Shown here piece after piece: positions 43,492 to 52,719 of a DNA stretch of 64,000 bases. The notes below the pieces were generated by a model. The model had not been told where the DNA came from, did not search any database, and saw only the letters and a list, made by a program, of their open reading frames with translations. The stretch comes from Pseudomonas putida (lineage in GTDB: Bacteria; Pseudomonadota; Gammaproteobacteria; Pseudomonadales; Pseudomonadaceae). Numbering within the stretch: the first letter of the stretch is position 1; the number at the start of each line of letters is the position of its first letter. The translations under genes and the position numbers were made by a program. The stretch is taken from NCBI RefSeq assembly GCF_002025705.1, contig NZ_CP018846.1, positions 2,533,501 to 2,597,500 of the forward strand, written 5' to 3'.

Positions 43492-46400
43492 TGCGCGCCC
43501 CTGTCGTTGAGGGCGCTGAGGGACTTGACGTCACCCAGGTCGGTCAGCTTCACCCCACCGAAGTTGCGCACCACCAGGCTCACGCGGCCGTTGGCGGTGT
43601 TCCAGCTAAAGCGCTGCTGGATGCCGTCGAGGTCCTCGACCCGGGCGCTTTCATTCATGCGCAGCAGGCCCCAGCGCCCCGGGAAGTCGAACACGGTGAC
43701 CCGTGCGCCGCTCAGGGTGACCACGTCCAGGCGGGCACCCGGGGCGTTGTTGGTGCCTGGCCAGGCAAAGCGGTTCCAGCTGCTGCGGCCGTTGCGGTAA
43801 TGCTGTTCCTGGCCGTCGAGGGTGAATACGATGTCGGTGAAGCTGGCCGAAGGCTCGAGCATGATCTCGAAACCGTTGTCACGGTCCGAGAGGCTGGCGA
43901 TCACCTGGCCCACGGAGCTGGCCTTGTCGATGCTGTTGAGCATGCCCGGGTTGACCAGCGCCGGCCCTTTGCCGTCACCGGCGCCCAGGCCTTCACCGCC
44001 GGCCAGGTTACCGATTTCGTTGCGCTTGAAGGCCGGCAGCAGGCCGCTGTCGGGGTCGACGAAGCGCTGCAGGTCTTTTACCGACGCCTCGTTGCGGCTG
44101 CCGCCGGCAATCGGGTAGCGGTGCGCCATGACCTGCTCCCATGGCTTGGCAATCTGCTGTGCCCAGGCCTTGGCGATCTGCTGGCCGGCCGGGTCGCGCA
44201 GGGTCGCCCAGGCGTACTGGATCGGCAGGCTGAACAGCCCCTGCAGCGACCGCGACAGGCCGTCCTGGCTGGTGTCGACGCTGCTTTCCACGTAGTTGCG
44301 CACGGTGGTGACTTCGCTCGGCTGGCCTTCAAGGGTTTCGCTGATCAGCTGTTTGCTGCTTTTGCCGACATCCTGCGAGCGCTGGATGTTGTTCATGCGC
44401 ACCTTGAGCTTGCGCAGTGCAGCCAGGTAGCGGTCCATGATGGTGCTGTCGGCACCTTCAGCGTTGTTCTCGGCAAACACCCGTGCCACCGGCTCGAAAC
44501 GCTTGGCCAGGCTGCCGTCGTCGACGGCTGGCAGGGCCGGGGCGACGCTGGCGGGGAGGGCATCCTTGGCATCGAACAACCCGCTGACCTTGCTCCAGAA
44601 GCCGTCCTCGCGGGCGGCACCTGGGGTCGGGATTGCCTGTTTGACTGGCAGGTCCCACTGGGTGTTGTCGTTGACCGCCGCCAGCAGGTTCTTCACCGGC
44701 GAGTTCTGCACGTCGCTGAGCAGGCCCAGTTGCTGGGTGGCCGAAGCCAGGTCGGCGAAGGGACGCACGCCGACGCTGCTGACCATCTTGTACCAGGCCT
44801 GGGTGTAGTCCCGTTTGTAGCGGGTCATGAATTCGCGCACGAAGTTGGCCTTCTGCACGATGGCATCGCCACCTTCGCCGTCCAGTACCCAGTCCGACTC
44901 GTTGCGCAGGTTGCCCGACACCAGTTTGATCAGCTCGGGTTTGACGAAGGTGTCCCAGCCCTGGCGGGTGTAGATCGCCGGCACGCCAGTGGAGCCATAC
45001 AGCAGCGCCCGGCCCGGTTGCGGCACCAGGTCGTTGAGGCTCAGCGCCGGGAACTGGCGGCTCGATTCGAGCTGCAGGCGCAGGTATTCGCGATCGACCA
45101 GCGAGCTGGAGATCATGAACGCCTTGAGGTTTACCCGGGTTTCGTTGATCAGTTGCTCGTTGCGTGGCAACGACGGTGCCTCGCCCTGTTCCAGCAACTG
45201 TACGTAAAGCGGGGCGTTCTCTTCGATCACACCGACGTCCGCCGGGGTGCCCTCACTGGTTGCGCTGGCCCAGGCCTGGGGCAGGCTGGCAGCGACGAAT
45301 GCCGCGTCCGGGTGGGCCTGCGGCTCGGTCAGCAGCAGGTACAGCTTGAGGGTGTTGTAGGCATCGATGATCGACGCCACTTGCTGCTCGTCAAGGCGCC
45401 CGAGCATTTCCTCGGACAGCGACAGGCCCCCGGTGGTGGCGGACAGTTCGGCGGCATCGCTGGCGGTGGCCAGGTTGACCTTGGCGGCGTAGGCACCGGC
45501 GCGGGTATTGCCCAGCGCGGCCTGGGCCCTGGCGGCAACTGTCGGTGCCAATGGCTTGCCATTGCGCTTCTTCGGTTGCGGCGCCGGGGTGAACTCCAGT
45601 TCCTGGTTGATGCCGTTGGCGAAGGTGTTGAAGGCACGCATCTGCACCTGCAGGTTGCGGGCGATCGGTTCCAGTGCCTGGCTGCGCAGTTGTGTCAGGT
45701 AAGCCGTGCGGGCCACCTGGTGGATCGCCTCGCCATGGTACAGGCCGGCACTCAGTTGCAACGGCACGCCCTGCAAGCGATGGGCTTCAACGGTTGCCAT
45801 CTGTTGGCGCAGCACTTCCAGGCCCTTGCCGGCTGCCAGCAGCTGCTCGCGGTCTTCTGCCTGCTCGATCTGCGCCAGTTGCCCGCGCAGGCTGTCCAGC
45901 CACTGGCGGTTGTTGGCGAACGACAGCGCTTGCCAGCCGATGAACAGCACCCCGGTGGCTGCGGCCAGGCCCAGCAGCAGCGGGCTGAATGCAGCCTGAC
46001 GGCCCAGGCGCGACTGGAACAGGGTCAGGTCACGGTCGGGGAAGATCACCCGGCGGAAGGTGTCGGTAATGAAGTAGCTGCGGTTGCCAGTGGCCTTGCC
46101 GGTGTTCTGGCTGCCGTCATCGTAGGCAGCCTTCAGGGCGAACTCGTCGGCAATCGCGTCTTCGTAGACCTGCCCCAGGTGCTGGTCGGTCTGCAGGGCG
46201 CTGGTGAAGTACAGGCCGCGCAGCAGCAGCGGGGCGCCGCCGCTGTGGCCACGGGTGAAGTGTTCGAGGAACTGTTCGAGCACGCCGCTCAGTTCGGCGA
46301 AGTACTGGGGGAAATTCAGCAGGGTGCTGTCGGCCTCGGCGCCGAGGGCGATCATTTGCGCGTCGACGTGCTGGCGAACATGACCCTGGAGGTTCTTCAG

Positions 46401-47291
46401 GCGCGTCTGCAGCACGGCATGCAGGCCATTGTTGCGGATTTCCGAGAGGCCGAAGGTCATGCCCAGCGGCTGCTGGCGTTCGTGCAGGTCAAGGCCTTCG
46501 AACGCCTGGCTGAAGCCCGGCAGCTGGTCGGTCTTGCTCAGCATCAGGTAGATCGGCGGGTTGCCGTCCAGGCACTCGGCGTACTCTTCCACCCGTGCCG
46601 CCAGCTGGGCGGCCTGGGCATTGCGCTCGTCGCTATTGGAGGCCAGCAACTCGGGCAGGCTGACCACCAGTACCAGGCCGTTGATCGCGGCTTTGCCACG
46701 CTGTTTGCGCAGCATGCGCAGGAAGGCCGAAAACTCGCTGGCCGACTGGTCGTCGCGCAGGTAGCGGCCGGCGGTGTCGATCATCACCGCGTCGGGGCTG
46801 AAGTACCAGTCGCAGTGCTGGGTGCCGCTTTCGCTGTCGTTGGTCGTGGCGATGCTGGCCGACAGGCCCGAATGGGTCAGTAGCGAGGTCTTGCCAGCAG
46901 CTGACATGCCAATCACCAGGTACCAGGGCAGGTCGGACAGCGCCGCCTTGCCGCCACCGCCGGCGGAGCGGTCGGTGCGCAGCATGGCGATGGCGTGCTT
47001 GAGGCGCTCGCGCAGTACCTGCTGGTCACGGAACTCGCCGGTGGCATTCCACGAGCGGTCGACTTCGAGCTGCAGCAGGTTCTCCAGGTTGTGCTCGGCG
47101 CGGATACGCTGGTACTGGCGCAGCACGATTACCAGCAGGAAACAGGCGCTGATGATCGCCAGCGCTTCAGGCACGTGATGGCGCAGCACCGGCACCAGCG
47201 GCGCGACCAGCCAGCAGATCAACAGGCTCGCCAGCCACAGCAGTGGCAGGAGAATCCAGAAACTCTTCAACAGACGCAGTAATGTTTTCAT
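43488..47291 (-). CDS. tssM: type VI secretion membrane protein TssM
   Basis: The full-length 1267-aa TssM (IcmF). Two helices lie in residues 8-57, followed by the cytoplasmic NTPase domain with Walker A GMSAAGKT (128-135) and MIDTAGRYLRDD, a third helix near 435 (FSPLLLGLAAATGVLFIGWQAL), and the large periplasmic part that ends in the TssJ-binding beta domain (FTDIVFTLDGQEQHYRNG). It forms the trans-envelope channel with TssJ and TssL. It is followed 4 bp inside by tagF and lies 30 bp after tssL. Confidence 0.96.
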   Translation of the reverse strand: MKTLLRLLKSFWILLPLLWLASLLICWLVAPLVPVLRHHVPEALAIISACFLLVIVLRQYQRIRAEHNLENLLQLEVDRSWNATGEFRDQQVLRERLKHAIAMLRTDRSAGGGGKAALSDLPWYLVIGMSAAGKTSLLTHSGLSASIATTNDSESGTQHCDWYFSPDAVMIDTAGRYLRDDQSASEFSAFLRMLRKQRGKAAINGLVLVVSLPELLASNSDERNAQAAQLAARVEEYAECLDGNPPIYLMLSKTDQLPGFSQAFEGLDLHERQQPLGMTFGLSEIRNNGLHAVLQTRLKNLQGHVRQHVDAQMIALGAEADSTLLNFPQYFAELSGVLEQFLEHFTRGHSGGAPLLLRGLYFTSALQTDQHLGQVYEDAIADEFALKAAYDDGSQNTGKATGNRSYFITDTFRRVIFPDRDLTLFQSRLGRQAAFSPLLLGLAAATGVLFIGWQALSFANNRQWLDSLRGQLAQIEQAEDREQLLAAGKGLEVLRQQMATVEAHRLQGVPLQLSAGLYHGEAIHQVARTAYLTQLRSQALEPIARNLQVQMRAFNTFANGINQELEFTPAPQPKKRNGKPLAPTVAARAQAALGNTRAGAYAAKVNLATASDAAELSATTGGLSLSEEMLGRLDEQQVASIIDAYNTLKLYLLLTEPQAHPDAAFVAASLPQAWASATSEGTPADVGVIEENAPLYVQLLEQGEAPSLPRNEQLINETRVNLKAFMISSSLVDREYLRLQLESSRQFPALSLNDLVPQPGRALLYGSTGVPAIYTRQGWDTFVKPELIKLVSGNLRNESDWVLDGEGGDAIVQKANFVREFMTRYKRDYTQAWYKMVSSVGVRPFADLASATQQLGLLSDVQNSPVKNLLAAVNDNTQWDLPVKQAIPTPGAAREDGFWSKVSGLFDAKDALPASVAPALPAVDDGSLAKRFEPVARVFAENNAEGADSTIMDRYLAALRKLKVRMNNIQRSQDVGKSSKQLISETLEGQPSEVTTVRNYVESSVDTSQDGLSRSLQGLFSLPIQYAWATLRDPAGQQIAKAWAQQIAKPWEQVMAHRYPIAGGSRNEASVKDLQRFVDPDSGLLPAFKRNEIGNLAGGEGLGAGDGKGPALVNPGMLNSIDKASSVGQVIASLSDRDNGFEIMLEPSASFTDIVFTLDGQEQHYRNGRSSWNRFAWPGTNNAPGARLDVVTLSGARVTVFDFPGRWGLLRMNESARVEDLDGIQQRFSWNTANGRVSLVVRNFGGVKLTDLGDVKSLSALNDRGAQ

Positions 47292-47321
47292 GTCTTCCTG
47301 ACTCGGCTACCTGAGGTCTGC

Positions 47322-48038
47322 TCAGGCACTGAACAGCTGGCGGATTTGTTCGGAAAGGGCGGCGACGTCCTTGTCCAGCAACCAGTCGAGCGTCAGGTAT
47401 ACGGCGACGCAGACCAGCGCGATCAGCGCCAGGTACACCCACAACGGCACTTCGTGGCGCAGCATCTGCGACACCTGATCGGGCAGCGCCCAGTCCGGCG
47501 AAAGGGCCTTGGGCGCCTTGCGGTAGCGGGCGATGTCCTGGCCGAGGGTGTTGGCCAGGTAGCGCAGCTGGTCCTTCTGGCCGATGCTGAATTTGCCTTC
47601 GAAACCCAGGGCCAGGCACAGGTGGTAAACCTCAAGCACATCGATGTTCTGCTTGACGTCGGCACGCAGTGCGTCGACCTTCTCGTAGAAGCCTTCACCG
47701 GCCAGGTGCACGCCGAAGTAGCGGAACTGCAGCGGTTGCAACTCGAAGTGCCGGCGCAGCTCGTTGTCGCCCGAACGCAGCACGCTTTCGTCGAGGAACG
47801 CACACAGGGCGTACTGGGTGTCCTTGACCTGCTCGACGCTGTAGTTGGCGGCGCGGGCATCGCGTTCAAGGTTGGCGAAGAAGCGCTCGACGCTGCCTTC
47901 GAAGGCCTGCACGGAGGTGACCTGGCGGCCACGGCGCACGATCAGCGCCATGCTGATGAAATCCTGGACCAGGTCCTTGAGCGTCGGTTTGTCGTTGGCG
48001 GCCGCGACGGCGCCCTGTTGCAATACGGCTTCGGTCAT
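47322..48038 (-). CDS. tssL: type VI secretion membrane protein TssL (short form)
   Basis: A 238-aa TssL (DotU/IcmH). The cytoplasmic helical hook domain includes FFANLERDARAANYSVEQVKDTQYALCAFLDESVL, and a single C-terminal helix (VPLWVYLALIALVCVAVYLTL) ends the protein about 17 residues later. It has no OmpA-like peptidoglycan-binding extension, unlike evolved TssL proteins. It overlaps the tssK stop by 4 bp (ATGA). Confidence 0.95.
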   Translation of the reverse strand: MTEAVLQQGAVAAANDKPTLKDLVQDFISMALIVRRGRQVTSVQAFEGSVERFFANLERDARAANYSVEQVKDTQYALCAFLDESVLRSGDNELRRHFELQPLQFRYFGVHLAGEGFYEKVDALRADVKQNIDVLEVYHLCLALGFEGKFSIGQKDQLRYLANTLGQDIARYRKAPKALSPDWALPDQVSQMLRHEVPLWVYLALIALVCVAVYLTLDWLLDKDVAALSEQIRQLFSA

Positions 48039-49378
48039 TTGAGCACCGCCATCAGTTCAAGCTTGAGGTTGGTAAAGGCGCTGGGCGCATAGAAGCAGAC
48101 GGTCTGGGCATTCATCATTCGCTCATACACATGGCCGTGGGGCTCGATGGCGAAGTACTGGTTGTCCAGGCGCACCGGGATTGCGTTGGGCAGGCGCGCG
48201 GCGTGGTTCAGGGTGACGCCGGGCATGGCGCTGTTGACCACCACCTCGATGTCTTCCGGCGAGCCGACCTTGAACGCCCGCGGTACCAGTTCCAGCAGGC
48301 TGGCACCGGGCATGTCGGCGTGCACCGCGATATAGAAGTCGGCTTCGGCCAGGCGCGGGTCGCGCAGCTGGCCCTGCCAGTAGCCCGGCTTGGTCTGCGC
48401 CAGGTTGATGACGATGCACTGGTTGGGCACGACGTTGTCGAGCATCACCCGGATCATCTCGTCGAGCTTGACCAGCGAAGCCGCAGGGTCGCGGTGGTCG
48501 TACTCGGGGACGTCGCTGAGCTGGGTGTCGAGGGTAAAGGTCAGCAGGCCGCCGGCAAGGTCAGCGAGGAACAGGTACAGGCGCTCCGGGTGCAGGCGCG
48601 GGTGGGCCAGCAGGTGTGCCAGCTGCGGGTGGGCACGGTTGACCGTGTTCAGCAACCAGAACAGGGTGACATCACTGGAGCCGAACTCGGCGATCTGGTC
48701 GGCACGTTCGCGGCGCCGGCCAGACAGGGCCTTGCTCTTGGCCTGCAGCGCACCCAGCAAACGCTTGCCGATGCCGGCCAGGGTCTCGTGGCTGCCCAGG
48801 TGCAGGGTCGGGTGAACGAAATGCGGGTCGAGGTTGAAGCCGCCCATGCTGTTGCGCGTGAGCTTGGCCAGCGGGCAGTGGCTGTAGCCATCGAGGCTGT
48901 CACCGTCGACCAGCAGCACCACGTTCAGGCGCAAGCTGGTGATTTCATTTTCCAGCTCGCCCTCGTTGAGGTCGGGCAGGGTATCGAACTGCTTGCGAAA
49001 GCGCCGGGCGGCCTTGTGCTCCTGGCCGTCTTCGACGTAGTTGAGGCCGAACGGTTCGGGCAGTTTGAGCGCGGCGTATACCTTCAGCTCGTTGGCCTTG
49101 AGCAGGTCCTTGAGGTCGCGCGCGGCAGGCAGCGGGTCGTGCTGCGGTGCGTCGTACAGGCTGCCATCTGGGAACACCAGCTTCAGGCGCTTGAGCTGCA
49201 GCGAACCGTTGGCCAGGGCATCCTCGTCCACCTGCAACACCTGCACGCCCCAATGGAACGGGGTGCCGCGCAGGGTCGCCTCGGCCAGCTGGTGCTGGTG
49301 GAACTCATCCTGGTACTGGAAATGCTGGGGCAGCAGGAACATGCCTTCCGACCACATCACCCGGCTCTGCTTGCTCAT
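48035..49378 (-). CDS. tssK: type VI secretion baseplate protein TssK
   Basis: A 447-aa TssK beginning MSKQSRVMWSEGMFLLPQHFQYQDEFH, the strongly conserved family N-terminus. TssK links the baseplate wedges to the membrane complex. Typical blocks VLLVDGDSLDG... and FVHPTLHLGSHETLAGIGKR are present. Its length is usual. It overlaps tssJ and tssL by 4 bp each. Confidence 0.96.
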   Translation of the reverse strand: MSKQSRVMWSEGMFLLPQHFQYQDEFHQHQLAEATLRGTPFHWGVQVLQVDEDALANGSLQLKRLKLVFPDGSLYDAPQHDPLPAARDLKDLLKANELKVYAALKLPEPFGLNYVEDGQEHKAARRFRKQFDTLPDLNEGELENEITSLRLNVVLLVDGDSLDGYSHCPLAKLTRNSMGGFNLDPHFVHPTLHLGSHETLAGIGKRLLGALQAKSKALSGRRRERADQIAEFGSSDVTLFWLLNTVNRAHPQLAHLLAHPRLHPERLYLFLADLAGGLLTFTLDTQLSDVPEYDHRDPAASLVKLDEMIRVMLDNVVPNQCIVINLAQTKPGYWQGQLRDPRLAEADFYIAVHADMPGASLLELVPRAFKVGSPEDIEVVVNSAMPGVTLNHAARLPNAIPVRLDNQYFAIEPHGHVYERMMNAQTVCFYAPSAFTNLKLELMAVLK

Positions 49379-50097
49379 TTGACGCTATCCACTAAAGAGT
49401 TGAGGGTTTTATCTGCAGCGTTCTGTGCCGACTGGCCGGCCACATCGGTGGCCTTGTCGAGCATCGCGTCCTGCACCTTGTCGGAGAGGGTTGGCGCGCC
49501 ATCCTTGGCCTTCTGTGCGGCCGCCAATTGATCGGCGGTGGGCGGTTTGTTCAGTACGTCGACGCCACGCATGGCGCTGATTTCGGTCTTGTCCACCAGC
49601 ACCCGCAAGCCGTCGGAGGAGAACCAGATGCCGTCCTTGCGCAGCGAGTTGGCGTCGAAGGCGACTTTCCAGCGGGCGTCCTGTTCATTGCGGAAGAACG
49701 CCGCCACACCGACGTAACGCGCGCTCTTGGCCAACGGCCACTGGTCGATCTGGCCGAGGCCCGGCAGCAGGGTGATCTCGCGGGCTTCAACCAGAGTATT
49801 GCCGAGGGCCTTCTCCGGGGTGTCCCAGAGGGTCTCGGCATCGGCTGCGGCGAAGCGTTCGAGGTCGGTCAGCTGATACACGCGCATCACCACCGACAGC
49901 GGTTTGCCCTCGACATCGGGGTTGAGCTGGTTGCCGCCGTCGGAGGTCAGAATGACCTTCTCGCTGTCGGCCAGCATGTCGGCCGCCCAGCTGTCATCCA
50001 TGCGCTTGCCGATACGGTCGGTGACCCCGCAGCCTGCCAGTGCCAGCAGCAGGGCTGCGGTGGTCAGTCGCTTTAGGGTGGTGTGCTTGTGGTGCAT
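49375..50097 (-). CDS. tssJ: type VI secretion lipoprotein TssJ, with C-terminal extension
   Basis: A 240-aa outer-membrane lipoprotein; the signal peptide ends in LAGC with the acylated Cys at 23. The core beta-sandwich includes NPDVEGKPLSVVMRVYQLTDLERFAAAD and GQIDQWPLAKSARYVGVAAFFRN. It caps the TssM periplasmic domain. TssJ proteins are usually about 150-180 residues; the last 65 residues here (after VLNKPPT) are Ala/Lys/Asp-rich, probably helical, and not part of the usual fold. It overlaps tssK by 4 bp. Confidence 0.93.
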   Translation of the reverse strand: MHHKHTTLKRLTTAALLLALAGCGVTDRIGKRMDDSWAADMLADSEKVILTSDGGNQLNPDVEGKPLSVVMRVYQLTDLERFAAADAETLWDTPEKALGNTLVEAREITLLPGLGQIDQWPLAKSARYVGVAAFFRNEQDARWKVAFDANSLRKDGIWFSSDGLRVLVDKTEISAMRGVDVLNKPPTADQLAAAQKAKDGAPTLSDKVQDAMLDKATDVAGQSAQNAADKTLNSLVDSVK

Positions 50098-50121
50098 GAC
50101 GGCTAAACCTCCTTGTACGGA

Positions 50122-52719
50122 TCAGGCCAGGCGATAGGCGAAATCGCCATCGCTGCCCAGCTCGATCGCCAGGCGCTCGATCGGCGCGTCCTGGGCCATG
50201 CGCTCGAGCACGCGCTGGGCGAGTTCGGGCATCAGGGTCTGGGACAAGATGTTGTCGATGTTGCGCGCACCGCTGTCGACTTCGGTGCAGCGCGCAGCGA
50301 TAGCCTTGACCAGCGCCTGGTCGTAGCTCAGTTCGGCCTGGTGGTTGCGGGCGAAGCGCTTGGCGATGCGCTCGAGCTTGAGGGCGACGATGCGCTCGAG
50401 GATCTGGTCCTGCACCGGGTAGAACGGCACGATGCTCAGGCGGCCGAGGAAGGCCGGCTTGAACACCTGGTTGAGCTCGTCGCGCAGGCCCTCGACGATG
50501 GCTTGCGGGGTCGGCAGTTCGGCGGCGTTCAGGCAGGTTTGCATGATGCGCTCGGTGCCAGTATTGGACGTGAGGATGATCACCGTGTTGCGGAAATTGA
50601 TCTCGCGGCCTTCGCCGTCATCCAGCACGCCCTTGTCGAACACCTGGAAGAACAGTTCGAGCACGTCGGGGTGGGCCTTTTCCACTTCGTCGAGCAGCAC
50701 CACGCTGTAAGGCTTGCGGCGCACGGCTTCGGTCAGCACGCCGCCTTCGCCGTAGCCGACGTAGCCGGGTGGCGAGCCCTTGAGGCTCGACACCGTGTGA
50801 GCCTCCTGGTACTCGGACATGTTGATGGTGATCAGGTTGCGTTCGCCGCCGTACAGGGTGTCGGCCAGGGCCAGCGCGGTTTCGGTCTTGCCAACACCGC
50901 TGGGGCCGAGCAGCAGGAACACGCCGATCGGCTTGTTTGGGTCTTCCATGCGGGCGCGGGAAATCTTGATGCGCTTGCCGATCTCGTGCAGGGCGTGGTC
51001 CTGGCCCAACACGCGTTCGCCAAGCAGGGCCGGCAGGCGCTGCACGGTGTCGATCTCGTCACGCAGCATCTTGCCCAGCGGGATGCCGGTCCAGCCGCTG
51101 ATGACCTGGGCGATGGCGCCGCTGTCGACCAGCGCGTGAACCAGTGGCTGGTCGCCTTGCACCCGGGCCAGCTCGGCGCGCAGGGCATTGAGCTGCGCGG
51201 CATCGGCGTCGTTGGCGGCATCCAGCGCCTTGAGCTGTTCGACCAGCGCCAGTTCTTGCTGCCACTGCTCGTTCAGTTGCTGTTCCTGCTGCTGCCCGGC
51301 CTGCAAGGCAGCCTGCAGCTCGCCGAGGCGGCGGCCGTGGTCGTGGCCCTTGCCGGCTTCGTGGCCGAGCACGGCAATTTCGGCCTGCAGGTTGTCGATC
51401 TGCCGGCGGCAGTCTTCCAGCGCTCCGGGCTGGGACGATTGTGCCAGGGCAATGCGCGCGCAGGCGGTGTCGAGCACGCTGACGGCCTTGTCGGGCAGCT
51501 GGCGGCCGGTGATGTAGCGGTTGGACAGGCGCACCGCCTGCACCAGCGCTTCGTCCATCACCGCCACCTTGTGGTGCTCACGCATCTTGCCGAGCAGGCC
51601 ACGGAGCATGTGGATGGCCTTGTCTTCGTCAGGTTCTTCGACCTTGACCACCTGGAAGCGGCGGGCGAGGGCGGCGTCCTTCTCGAAGTACTTCTTGTAT
51701 TCGGCCCAGGTGGTGGCGGCGATGGTGCGCAGCTCGCCACGGGCCAGGGCCGGCTTGAGCAGGTTGGCGGCATCGTTCTGCCCGGCCTGGCCGCCGGAAC
51801 CGATCAGGGTGTGGGCTTCGTCGATGAACAGGATGATCGGGTGCAGGCTACGCTTGACCTCTTCGATCACGGCCTTGAGGCGGTTTTCGAACTCGCCCTT
51901 GACCCCGGCACCGGCCTGCAGCAGGCCCAGGTCGAGGGTGTGCAGGGCGACCTCCTTGAGCACTGCAGGCACATCGCCCTGGGCAATGCGCAGGGCCAGG
52001 CCTTCGACCACGGCGGTTTTACCCACGCCGGCTTCACCGGTAAGGATTGGGTTGTTCTGCCGACGGCGGGTGAGGATGTCGACCATCTGCCGCACCTCGA
52101 ACTCGCGGCCCAGCACCGGGTCGATGCGGCCTTCGCGGGCGCTCTGGGTGAGGTTGACGGTGTATTGGTCCAGTGCCGGGGTCTTGCCGCCGGCCTTGGT
52201 GTTGCTGGCTACCGGGGTTGCCGGGCTGGCCAGGGCGCTGGCCTGTTTCGATTCGGCACTGCCTTCGACCAGGGCCGCGAGGTTCAGGCGCAGGTCGTCG
52301 GCGTTGACCTTCTCCAGCTCAGGTGCCGAAGCGACCACCACGCGGCGTAGTTCGGCGTCGTCGAGCAGGGCCTGCAGCAGGTGGCCGCTGCGCACCTGGC
52401 CGACGCCGTATTCGATCGAGGCCAGCAGCCAGGCTTGCTCGATCATGCGGGTGATGTGCGGCGACAGCGCCGGGGTGCGGGTGTTGCCTTTCTTGAAGGT
52501 ACCCAAGGCAGTGACCAGCTGCGCCTGCAGGCGCTCGGCAACCACGTCGTAGTGGCGCAGGATCGGTGCCAGGTCGCTGTCGCTGTTGTCGAGCAACTGC
52601 AGCAGCAGGTGCTCCACCTCGACGTCGTAATGGTGCTCCGACAGGCACAGGGCCGCCGCGCTTTCAGTGGCCGTGCGGCTGGTTTCGTTGAGCTTGGCGA
52701 ACAGAGACTTCAGGTTCAC
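50122..52719 (-). CDS. tssH: type VI secretion AAA+ ATPase ClpV
   Basis: The 865-aa ClpV (TssH), a double AAA+ Clp ATPase that disassembles contracted TssBC sheaths. The N-terminal domain (1-155) is followed by D1 with Walker A GEAGVGKT (228-235) and LFIDEAH (297-303), the helical middle region (about 430-520), and D2 with GPSGVGKT (605-612). GTG at 52719 begins MNLKSLFAKLNETSRTATESAA and overlaps the tssG stop (GTGA), which settles the start. Confidence 0.96.
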   Translation of the reverse strand: MNLKSLFAKLNETSRTATESAAALCLSEHHYDVEVEHLLLQLLDNSDSDLAPILRHYDVVAERLQAQLVTALGTFKKGNTRTPALSPHITRMIEQAWLLASIEYGVGQVRSGHLLQALLDDAELRRVVVASAPELEKVNADDLRLNLAALVEGSAESKQASALASPATPVASNTKAGGKTPALDQYTVNLTQSAREGRIDPVLGREFEVRQMVDILTRRRQNNPILTGEAGVGKTAVVEGLALRIAQGDVPAVLKEVALHTLDLGLLQAGAGVKGEFENRLKAVIEEVKRSLHPIILFIDEAHTLIGSGGQAGQNDAANLLKPALARGELRTIAATTWAEYKKYFEKDAALARRFQVVKVEEPDEDKAIHMLRGLLGKMREHHKVAVMDEALVQAVRLSNRYITGRQLPDKAVSVLDTACARIALAQSSQPGALEDCRRQIDNLQAEIAVLGHEAGKGHDHGRRLGELQAALQAGQQQEQQLNEQWQQELALVEQLKALDAANDADAAQLNALRAELARVQGDQPLVHALVDSGAIAQVISGWTGIPLGKMLRDEIDTVQRLPALLGERVLGQDHALHEIGKRIKISRARMEDPNKPIGVFLLLGPSGVGKTETALALADTLYGGERNLITINMSEYQEAHTVSSLKGSPPGYVGYGEGGVLTEAVRRKPYSVVLLDEVEKAHPDVLELFFQVFDKGVLDDGEGREINFRNTVIILTSNTGTERIMQTCLNAAELPTPQAIVEGLRDELNQVFKPAFLGRLSIVPFYPVQDQILERIVALKLERIAKRFARNHQAELSYDQALVKAIAARCTEVDSGARNIDNILSQTLMPELAQRVLERMAQDAPIERLAIELGSDGDFAYRLA

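Noticed and set aside
43491..46883. An 1130-codon open frame on the plus strand across tssM
   Set aside because: It is the antisense of tssM, has no recognisable domains and reflects the high GC content; tssM on the minus strand has clear motifs.
50113..52350. A 745-codon open frame on the plus strand across clpV
   Set aside because: Antisense shadow of clpV; composition lacks any family signal, while the minus strand shows two Walker A motifs.
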